Shown here one piece after another: positions 48,601 through 60,600 of a stretch of DNA of 64,000 nt. Origin of the DNA: Siphonodentalium dalli (lineage: Eukaryota; Mollusca; Scaphopoda; Gadilida; Siphonodentaliidae). The stretch's first letter is position 1; every line of letters starts with the position of its first letter. Location of the stretch: positions 201,027,959 through 201,091,958 of the forward strand of contig CP136062.1 of NCBI GenBank assembly GCA_032622095.1. The letters are read 5' to 3'. Under the pieces are notes generated by a model that worked only from the letters and a program-made list of their open reading frames with translations, was not told the DNA's origin and did not search any database. A program made the position numbers and the translations under genes.

Positions 48601-51600
48601 CATGTATATTGGCCATGTTTAATTTCTGTTTATAATGGTTATTTGAAGTTTTATTGTCTATCATCCATTGCGGTACATAATTATACAGTCTTTAATTAGT
48701 CAGCAGAATAAGTGATTCAAGACTTTCTATGATAGGTTTTAAGATCACTTTATCTTTACGTTCCGACTATTTATGTTCCGTATTTTTATATGAATCGGAT
48801 ATGCAGTTCTGCGTGTTAAAAATTATTGTGCCAATATTAAAATCATATCAATATATATATATATCATTCTAGATAATCCTTATATAATGTATGGGTAGTA
48901 CAATGTCATAATTTGTCATTCTTTAATCAGATTAAATTAGTTTTTATCAATTACAAAGTTATCCCTACATTTTCTGCACCTTGGAAGGTATAATAACCCA
49001 TGCTTACTATGGGCAGAAAAAAATAAAAACAAAACACTCGCTCCTGCATTGATTTAAAAAAAAATTGCCTGAGAATCAAACATCTTTTTTTTGTTTGGCC
49101 TTACCATGCCAAATAATAGTGATTCTTTCCGCATGTTCCAAAAATTAATAAAAGTGACTTTATTACTATTCTAAAAGGAAAGCTCTAACTTTGATTCATT
49201 TCAGGATCTACGTTGGAAGTATCAACTTTGAAATCAAAGAAGACACAATAAAACAAGCATTCATTCCGTTCGGTCCCATCAAAAGTGTGAATCTGTCATG
49301 GGACCCAGTCACCAACAAACACAAAGGATTCGCCTTCATTGAATACGAGGTTCCTGAGGCTGCTCAACTCGCTCTGGAACAGATGAATGGTGTCATGATT
49401 GGCGGCAGAAATATCAAGGTAACATTCGGGTTCGGAATAAAAAGTATTTGAACTCACCTTTCAGGGGTATTAGATTTCAATTTTAAAAATAAATCTATTG
49501 TATCCACCTTAATTTGTGTCGAGTGAGCAAAAAACTCCATTGTGTTCTGACTGAAAAGATATACACGCATGCACAGATGCCATGATGAGATTTCAAGAGG
49601 TCACCGTTAGCTGAGAATCATTTTTGAAATGAAATGATGATCACTAGAAACCAATTGGCAGTATCTTGTTGTAGTTGTTGTCCCAATACTTCCATATTAA
49701 TATTCCCAATTCAGTAATCTTGTTATTAGGCATGTACATGCAGAAGTGATGACACCACACTGGTTAGATATTTGTTTACATTTCTACACTTGTGTTGGGG
49801 ATATTCAGTTTGAATATCCTAATCTAACAATAAACTAACAAAGTAAAGTAACCTAATAAGAGGTGGATAGTTGACATGATAATGTATTTTCACACTCATT
49901 TATTGTCCCCCAAATTTTTGTTTTTTGAAGGACTATTAATATAGCCGGTGTCCGTCTGTGCGTGAGTCCGTGCAAAACGTTCCAGATGTGAATTTTATTT
50001 TGGTTATCAGATCGAAACCAAATTCGGCGACCTTTTATTGATACCATGTGTTTATTCCTTTACAGGTTGGTCGACCTAGTAATATGCCCCAAGCACAGCC
50101 TATAATAGAACAGCTTGGAAGGGAGGCTAAGAACTTCCACAGAATCTATATCTCATCAATTCATCAAGATCTCACCGAGGTCGACATACAAAGGTTAATA
50201 ATCTAACCCACTTAAAAACAGCTGTGTCCAACAATGTTGGGTAGTGTTATGATCTTCATGGTCTTGTATATTTATGTTGTTAGAATGATAATTTGAACAA
50301 TTATCAACTAATTTTGTGATATTTGGTATGGTATATGAGACGTGGGCAGAATGTCTTAGTAAATCAGTCTGGTTAACTTATTTTGGGCCACGTATCAATT
50401 TATCAATTTTTTCATGAATTTTGAGCCTGTTTGTTGGTGCATCAAAGATGGTGTATCTCTTCCTAGTAAGTTTTCTGTAGATTTGGGGTATAAACAAATT
50501 ATATATATGAATCAAGGACACCTGTCTGGATAAGCTTGTATTACCTTGACCTTGTAATCCTGTGCATTCTCTTATATATGCAAGGCTACCTATCACTGGC
50601 ACAGGATCTTTAATGCTGCACCAGCTCAGCTCCTTTCATGAAAGCATTAATAACTGCATATTGAAATAAACTCATAAACATTTATATCGATCGGAGTGTA
50701 TTTCCTTGACACAAGTCTGTTTATTATCTCAATACCCAGTAGCTATAAAAAGTGCTTTGAACCCTGATAGTATTTTGTTTTTATTCGATATTCCATTTAA
50801 TTATAATACTTTCTGTTCCACAGTGTCTTTGAAGCATTCGGCACAATAATGTCATGTCAACTGGCACCAGACCCACTGAAGCCAGCCAAACATTAGTGAG
50901 TATGGGTTTTATGTAAACATATCTCATAAGAGCCAGAAGCCAAGTAAAATGTGACTTTCACCATCAGGACTTAGTTTGAAAAAAGTTTGAGATCCCGATG
51001 TACTCCGTATTCTGTATAACACCATCTAGTATGTTATAGCTGCTGTATTGACACCAGGAACATGTGGCATTTCACGCATGTATTCGGTTGTGCAAGATAC
51101 AAAGATTTGGTCCCTGGTAGTTATTTTGCTTCATGATAACAGATTAACCCTTTACCCAACAGAACGGCCCTGTGCCAATGCATTCTCTTATATATGCGAG
51201 TCGACCATAGGTCGCCTCGCATATATAAGAGAATGCATTGGCTTAACACATTAAAAATTATAAAATTGTTAAAGAATGTAAGAAAAAATGGTAAAAAGTG
51301 TTAAATTTTTTTTTTTTTTAGGCCAATGCATTCTGTTATATATGCGAGGCGACCTATGGTCGACTCTCATATATAAGAGAATGCATTGGCACAGGGCTAA
51401 CTGTAACTATCACAATGTGATCAAGGAGCCGGTTCCAATGATATCCATATTTGTATGGTTCTATTGAGACAGACCGAAGATATTTTAGGCTGTTGAAGCT
51501 TTATTTGGCCGGTTTGTTGGGTAAAGGGTTAAATAAGTACATGCTGAACAAGATTGAGATCTCTGCTGGTTTCTTAATTGTGACACAAATAGTAAAAAAC

Positions 51601-54600
51601 ACATTTGAGCAAAGGCAATCGCAGTGGGTAAATATGCAAAATATATATAAGTATGTAAAACATCACCATTTAGATGAATATGGAGAAATAGATCAAGTTT
51701 ATTCTTATATTCTTTTTTTGAGAGTTCAACAACGAAATTTTGGTTTTCAAACCATTAGTATGTAAACAAAACTGTTAATGATTTGTCAGCAAACATCACT
51801 AAATGTGTAGAAATTCAAATAGCTTAGTCTCAATATCATTTTCAAAATATTTTTCAGTACTTTTGACCTTTTCCAATGTTTACCTTCAAGTTTTGACTTT
51901 GGTGTCTTATTAGACTAGTTGCACTTTTATTGGTAATTCCACTGTTATGTTTACATAACAATTGTTTTGACTTGCGGAATCTCAATATTGGACAGTTCTT
52001 AATAATGAAAATAAGAAGAATAAAGTCAATCTATTTTTAGTTCAACTTGACAAAGTCAAGCTCGAGCTATTGCCATGAGCTGACATCGTCCATCCATCAA
52101 CAATTTATTTGGCTCACACTACAGGTCGCATCCCTCATCACCAAACTTCTTATGGATCTTCAGGGTGACCTCTAGATGGGTGCCATCTATTTTTTCCAAA
52201 CATTTGTTAAAAACAAGGCTGCCGGCAGTCATTTTGGATTTCTTGGTGAAATGTACACAATAGAAGACCTTTACCAGTCCTTTGATTTAGAAAAACACTG
52301 CTGCGCAGTTTATTGCTCCCCTGATTTTGGATCCAGGCGCACAATTTTGATATGGTGCACCTAACAGGAAATAACTTATATATGTGTACATAAACAGGTA
52401 TATTATACACTCAAATAACATTGCTTTGTATCATTGTAATAAAATAAAACTTCAAACAAAATAAAAGCCTTCATTGTTAGTTACTCTCGTGTCTGGAATA
52501 AAAGTGCAGTCTGGAATATAAGTGCAGGGTGGAAAAACCGACCAGAATTAATATAAGTGCAGACTTGAATATAAGTGCAGGGCGGAAATTTTTATGGAAA
52601 TACAGGATATCAAAATTGTGTTTCTAAATTGTGTTAATATAATTTAATTAGCAAATTGGCCGGTTTCACATCGCAATATGCGATACAAAATCCCGGTACT
52701 GCGAACAACAATCATATGTTCATTAGCAATACACCGATAGCCGGTCGGTATTACCAGATTTAATAGCACAATTTGGATTACCCCCCTGGATTGCATTGCT
52801 AAGGTCGTATCTACATAATGACGTAGTGTCACGTGGCTCACGGGATTCCGGCACGTGGTTATCGATTTTTCTGTATGACGTATGTGCGCGCGGTACAAAT
52901 GCATACTTCCATTGGTTAATTTATAGTGGAATCCCGGTTCCTGCATATTGATTTGTTTTGGTCCTTCACACGGCACATGGGCATGGCTGCAGATTAAATA
53001 TACTGATTAGGATCGGAATTTAATCCCCGTGGTAATTCATAGCAAGCTCTGAATTGCTGCGTGATTTATCTTCAAAAATACTGCAAATGTATTTGTAATC
53101 GAGAGCATTGCGCTCTGCATGTTTTAAATCCATGTTCCCACCGGCACCGGTTTTTCGGGAGTCCCGCAGAACTTCGACTCATTCAATCGGCTCCCTGTCA
53201 ACAATATTACTATTCTGTTGACACTTACTAGTACCGTGCAGAGATTTTATAAACAACACTCGATCAAGATTTGTTGTGGGGGAAAACAAAATCGCCTGTC
53301 TTCCAAAATCACAATAGACACAATACACAAAATTAAATAAACGTGCAGACTGGAATAAGCTTCGTGCAGGGTGGAAAATATTCCGAAATTTAATAAACGT
53401 GCATGCACGTTTATTCCAGACACCAAAAGGTCGCTTCCTCAGATTGTTCCAACTTCTGCAAATTGGTAATGGTTACATGAATACCTGTACCATTTCCATT
53501 TTGTAGTTTGTATGACTGCCCCCTGATGTCTGTTTTAATAATCTGGGGTGATCTATTAATAATAACATCTATGGGGTTCTATGATTTGATCTTAAGGTTA
53601 TAAAGACATTTTATTTTACAATTAAATATTAACTATACTTTAAAAGTTATGTGACTGTTCACTATGAGATTAACATTGAGAATGGCACCCAGATAGCTAT
53701 CATAGAAAAATAGCATTGACACAGCTGACTGACAGCTGAATTTAAATCGAGCAATGCCACTATCTCACACGTGCAAGATTAGTAATGGATGGCATCGCAA
53801 TATTCCAATGATTGTTTTGACAATGTTGTCGTTTTCATTAATTTGATCTCTTTGATTGTCGGCGACACAGTGCACACTGGCAGTGACTGATGATTTCAAA
53901 AACACTTCAAATGTTGAATAACATTTGATGCAGATGATCGTTATTAACCCGCCAGTTACTGTCTTGCATTTTAGTAATTGTGTATTGACAGTTAACTCAA
54001 TCGAGATCGTGACGTCCGCAACATTTTGCTGAGTACTTTTAAATTCCTGGTGCGCGATGGCTCGCAAGAGCAATTGTGTTCCTCAAAATCGAAGGACTGC
54101 TTTACTATAACTCTTTTTTTTTTTAACTTTCCTTTTATCTTTATCATTCTATTCATTGCTCAGCAAAACATTAACTCCTTCCCAAGTTGAACTACAGTGT
54201 CATTGACACTTTCATTTCATGTACTTGTCGATTGATAGTAGTTTTACAGACATTTATGTTATTTTGCATGAACCCACTTTGAATATATTCCCTAAACCTT
54301 AAATTATTTTTTATTCTATTAAAATTTGATCGATGCTCAAGCACATGTTAATATTGTACAATTTTAAATGATTATATTTTATCTTTCTTCCAGTGGTTAT
54401 GGTTTTATTGAATATGATACTCACCAAGCAGCTCTTGATGCTGTATCATCCATGAATTTGTTTGACCTTGGTGGCCAGTTTCTCCGGGTGGGCAGGGTAA
54501 GTTGCTACTAAAGCTTCAGTTATTTTCCTCTGATTTGTATGGAATGTGAGGGACAAGAAGAGATCTTCTATTGGAATTTTCCTGATTCTATAAGTAATAT

Positions 54601-57600
54601 AACTTTTATAGAAACTAAAATATTGAGTCATTGTCATGATAATGATTTGTATCCCCGTTTTGTATATATGCTGATGAAAAAATAGCAAATACATCACTAG
54701 AAGCAAGTGCAGCAATATCCTATTCAGATTGCATCAATTAGGTTTGCCATGATTATTATTAATCGACTAACATTCGACAGGTGTGGTAGTCAACGGTTAT
54801 TTACTTTTGTTGACGAATCGCCAAGGGGGTGGGCAGGTATGTCGCTATGTTGTGTATCTAAGCAGGACTATGCACCAATTCCATGCCTGTAAGTAACAGT
54901 TAACAGCATATGCAGTGCAATTTACCACCCGACAGCATGTTTTCTCATCAAGTCTCGCCACTTCCGATGCAGCTTCCTTTGCATTTGATGTCACACCGAC
55001 ATTTGGCGGTCATCTTCAAAGAATTCTGTATGCGACATGTTCCCATTGCCTTTGATGTCGGCGCCGATGGAACTTTTATCCTGGGTATTTTGGGAAAGGA
55101 TCCGGGGCCCCTGCAATTGAGATAAATATACACCGTAGAGGGGTAAATTGGTAACTTTTCAAATTGAAATACACATTCTACCGCTGTTAATAAAGATGAA
55201 TTAAGATTGACATAAAGTCAAGTTGGGAGATTGGGAATATTTAGACGATAAATTAGGGGGAAAAAACAAGTCTATTTTGCATTGGGAATGCTACCCAGGA
55301 TTCGCTACCTCAGTTTCCCACCTTAGCCAACTTAATGCAAAGCACGTGCTGTATCGGTGGCTTTCTGCCGAGACAACCTTTACTTCATGCGATTTTGCAC
55401 AGTTACTGTCACATTGTGTGTGAAGTCTACAGAAACATCGGGATCATTGGCAATTCTGGGCATTATTTAATAGTAAGGGCATGTTTATAACTACAACAGG
55501 ACGAATGAGAGTATGAGTATTCCTTGTTGTATATATGCAATAAAACACGGAGCACTGACAGTTTATAACTGTGTTCAGAATGGATGTAAAGTAGTCATCG
55601 CAATTTCGCATTTATGATCACATGTTTACCTGGATGTAATATAGGGCGCATATATGAATGATTAATCGACTAACTGTCAACTATAATGGTCGATTACTCT
55701 ATTCTGAAAACTCGTAGTACTCGTAGTCAAGGCAACCCTACCATCAATAGCAAAATATTCACATGCACCTGATTTTACTTCTGCATTTCCCCTAATCTTA
55801 TAGTGTTCCGATAGGTCCCTACACTATGTTCATAAACCAAATATCACTATGTGGGTGGTGTTGCAGAATATAACCTTATAATGATTTATGTCTCTCAGAT
55901 GTCTAGTTTTATATATGCCTTTCCACAGATTTTGTTTTATGAGTTAACCCTTTACCCAACAGAACGGCCCTGTGCCAATGCATTCTCTGATATATGCGAG
56001 TCGACCATAGGTCGCCTCGCATATATAAGAGAATGCATTGGCTTAACACATTAAAAATTATAAAATTGTTAAAGAATGTAAGAAAAATGGTAAAAAGTGT
56101 TAAAAAAATATTTTTTTTAGGCCAATGCATTCTCTTATATATGCGAGGCGACCTATGGTCGACTCGCATATATAAGAGAATGCATTGGCACAGGGCATAA
56201 CTGTAACTATCACAATGTGGTCAAGGAGCCGGTTCCAATGATATCCATATTTGTATGGTTCTATTGAGACAGACCGAAGATATTTTAGGCTGTTGAATCT
56301 TTATTTGGCCGATTTTGGCCGGTTTGTTGGGTAAAGGGTTAAATTATTAATGATATCTATTGTAAAACATTGAAAAGACAGTTTATTTTATTTTGTCAAT
56401 ATAAATCATGTATAACAAATTCAATGTGGTAATTGGTAGAAAAAAACATTGGCAGGCTTTGCATGAACCCTTAACCCTTTACCCAACAAAACGGCCATAT
56501 AAGAGAATGCATTGGCACAGGGCCGTTCTGTTGGGTAAAGGGTTAACTTTTCTCACTGTAAAAGTCCCTCGACCACCTTCAATCTAATATTCATTTCTTA
56601 TATAATTTGCTCAATTAAACTCTGCTCCTTTAGAAATTGACAGTTCAAAGAATGATTTTAGTATCAGGATATAGACTATTAGTGAATACCAAAATATCTC
56701 CAGTGTCTGGAAAGATATATTTTCACAACAATATTTCTTTCCAAACGTGTTTCAGGTATTCAAACAAAAAATTGTAGGTATTCTTTTTATTATATGCAGC
56801 TCATTTAATTAAAGAGCACACTTGTAAGTGTTTACAAACAGGAAAGAGCCTAGACCTAAAGTTGAAATTGACACGCTGCGACAAACATAGAATTATCAAT
56901 TGATCATGTGCTGTCATAAATTCGTCGCTTTTGATTGGCTAGTGGACAGTGTGCATGCAATGATCACTCAATCGACCTTGACAGCTCATGTTAGTTTCAA
57001 GCCCTATAGAGAAATATTGGAACCTACAGTGAAAGAACAAAACATGATTTTACTATAGATCTGAAGAGATAGATACTATTTACGTTATGGTGATTTTCTT
57101 CTATTCTATATGCAAGCATGTAATTAATCATTTTTTTCTTCCATGCAGGCAATAACTCCACCTGATGCTATAGAAGCGCCAACAGGACCCGGAAGTATGC
57201 CCACCGCTGCTGCTGTTGCTGCTGCTGTCATTACTGCTAAAGTCACTGCCATGGATGCTCAACTAATGGATGACCAGGTATTAGTTATTAGTAATGTTAC
57301 TAAATACCTGGAGTCAGCCACTTCCTCTTTTAACCCTTCCATGACTGGAGCTTCCTGAAATTTTGTGAAAAACTTGTTCCATTCGGAGCCTCACATATAT
57401 AATAGAATACATTGGCCTAAAAATATTTACCTTGACCTTGTAAGCCAGTGCATTCTCTTATATATGCTAGGCTCCGTATAGGGGAGTCGCATATATAAGA
57501 GAATGCACTGGCACAGGATCTTTAATGCTGCACCAGCACAGCTCCCGTCATGAAAGGGTTGACTCCATATGTGTTCCATTTAGTCTTCAAAATCACTATT

Positions 57601-60600
57601 GATGACAGTATCCACAATGCAGATGTTCAACATGTTAAAGGGACCCAAGAAACTCGCAGTGAATAAATGTTAAAAAATTATAAAAGTCTGTAAAAACGTC
57701 ACCACCTTGAAGAACCTGGAGAAATAGATCAACTTTGTGTTCTTTTATGCATTATTGATAGTTCTCAATCAACAAAATTGCTCAACTTTGTCAACAAACA
57801 TCACTAATTGTGTAGCAAGTTCAAATATATTAGTTGTCCCCCAGATTTTGCAGTCTATAGAAATCACCGGTGTCCATCCGTGCATCGGGGCGTTATGGTT
57901 ACCTGATCATAATCAAATTTGGTATGTGGATTTCCCACATGAAAATACAGGTCAAGTTCGAACTTGGGTTCGATCCGCTAATTTTTTGTGTAGGTATAAT
58001 CCTCGTTGGCTTATAATTTACCAATTATTTTGTTTTCCAGATGATAACTTTAGTTATAGTTATTTTATCCGATTGTTTTCAAAGTTGGTGTGAACAATTA
58101 AGTTCACCTTTATTTAAAAAATTTCAAATATTTTATGTCTCACTTAAAATTTCAGAGAATCTGTGAATATCATTTACACTTATTGTTTCAGCCACCTCCA
58201 CCACCAGGGTTGGCTATCCCAAATGCACTTGGACCTGTAGACATGAAAAGTATGGATACAACGCAGATAACCGTATCACAACCTGGTGTTGTGGCACCTG
58301 TTCTTGGTGGAGCAAGTATTCCAATACAGAGTTTAACAGCTGTGTCAACAGGACCACTACCGCCACCTGGTATGGGATGTCCGCCAGTAAAACCTGCTTC
58401 AGCTGCAATGCCCATCGTTATGCCGGGTCATAACCCCAATCCAGGTCTGTTCTATTCGAGCTTTGAAATAATGTAGGAAATTCCTTACTATTACAGCCTA
58501 TGTTCATTAAAGGCTCAACATAATTTCAGCCTGTCAGACCATATGCATTATTTTGTTTAACAAAAGTTGTTAGTAAATATCCAGTATGCGAGTCAAATTC
58601 AGAAATAAAATTCATTTCATTCTTTTCTGTTACAATACTATGTCTGTGGTGAATACAATTGACATAACCTAATGACAGATTCTATAGGACTGGGTTGATC
58701 TATAAATATATGCTCTGTCAGAGCAAATTTCCTTCTATTTACCAATCATTTGTGACAGAAGCTGGTTAAGATTACGTTCTTTCTTGTGCCTTTCCTGCAG
58801 TGAACTTTACTGAAATAGATCTACTTCTTTCCAAATATACCATGGGATATTCTTAACCCTTTCATGATGGAAGCTGCGCTGGTGCAGCATTAAAGATCCT
58901 ATAGAGAGCCTCGCATATATATAAGAGAATATATAAGAGAATGCATTGGCTTAAAAGGTCAAGGTAGATATTGTTAGGCCATTTTCTTATATATGCGAGG
59001 CTCCCTATGGGGAAACTCGCATATATAAGAGAATGCATTGGCACAGGATTTTTGTAAGCTCCAGTCATGGAAGGGTTAATGTACGAATATGCTTTAATAT
59101 GCTTCTATTATATGCTATCAATTTCCATGATTCATGAAGAACAGTCTTAAACTGTTTTTAACATCTAGTGTTTCGTGTTTCAGTCATGATCCCACCTCCC
59201 CCACCCCCACAGATGATGGTGGACCCATTCTCATTGATGCCCCCAATGATCAAAGAAGAAAAAAGAGAAAAGGAGAAAGAAAAAGAAAAACATGAAAAAA
59301 GAAAAGCAGAGGAAGAAGCAAACCAGAGTTTAGATCAGCAGGAGAATATGAAAATCAGCGGTACAAATGCTCGACATATGGTGATGCAGAAACTAATGCG
59401 ACAGACAGAGGTGTGTGGCATTATCTCATGGAATTTCAAATACCTTTGGTCGTGCTTTTGTTGTTTGTTAGTTAATAGATAATTTTTGTTCCCCTCCCCC
59501 CAATTTTTTTTTTTTTGAAGGACTATGGAAATCAGCGGTGACCGTCTGGGCATTTGTGCGTCCCAGATGGTTTCCGGGTGATTACTTTAGTTTTAGTAAT
59601 TTAATTGTTTTTCAAATTTAGTATGTGGTTTACCCACATGTAAGTAAAGCTCAAGTTCGAGTTGGTTCGGGTCGCCAGAGTTATGGTCCTTGTTGACTTT
59701 GAATTTGCCAATTATATTGGATTATGGGTGATAAAATCAGTTTTAGTTATTTGATTGTTTTAAAGGTTGGTATATGGCGTACTCATATGAAAATACCGGT
59801 GAAGTTTGAATTTGTGTTCTGTTCACCTATTTTTGTCCCCCGACGTTTCCGTCGGAGGACTATAGAAATGACCCTCGTCCGTCCGTCCGTGCGTCCGTGT
59901 GTCCGTGCGTCCGAGATTGGGTACCTTCATGGTGTAATCAACTCCTCCTACAGTTTTAAACGTAGAGATTTGAAACTCTGGGATATTGTTCCTAACATGT
60001 TGGTGATTTGCAACATCTATAAAGCTAATCAAAAATATAATTTTTTCCATATTTTTGGGGGGGTTTTCGACTTAGAAAATTTGGAACATTTTTGCCTTTT
60101 GGATGAGATTGGGTACCTTCATGGTGTAATCAACTCCTCCTACAGTTTTAAATGTAGAGATTTGAAACTCTGGGATATTGTTCCTAACATGTTGGTGATT
60201 TGCAACATCTATATAGCTAATCAAAAATATCATTTTTTCCATATTTTTTGGGGGTTTTCGACTTAGAAAATTTTGAACATTTTTGCCTTTTGGATGAGAT
60301 TGGGTACCTTCATGGTGTAATCAACTCCTCCTACAGTTTTAAATGTAGAGATTTGAAACTCTGGGATATTGTTCCTAACATGTTGGTGATTTGCAACATC
60401 TATATAGCTAATACAAAAATATCATTTTTTTCGTGTTTGCATGCATTTGTTCATCGGGTTGTTTTGTCCAAGAAATTTTGCGGTGGTTTGCAACATCTAT
60501 ATACTGTATAACATTGTTGCAAATAGTATCCTACAAACAAATCCAATCATGAAGTTTACCACTCGAGTCGGGGGACATGTGGTCTGCGACCTTTTATTAC

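Larger units (their letters stand above)
50896..54393 (+). other. PUF60 intron 7
   Basis: 3.5 kb with a full TTTACCCAACA MITE and a HINE-like element (52036-54213) interrupted by a TIR element. Confidence 0.85.
54497..57148 (+). other. PUF60 intron 8
   Basis: 2.7 kb with a full TTTACCCAACA MITE, a 68-bp minimal derivative and a partial AATACC MITE. No coding sequence recognised. Confidence 0.85.

Noticed and set aside
59724-60266. 180-codon ORF, the longest open frame in the window
   Set aside because: It reads through two 190-bp tandem units of a HINE-like element and repeats the same peptide. No domain.
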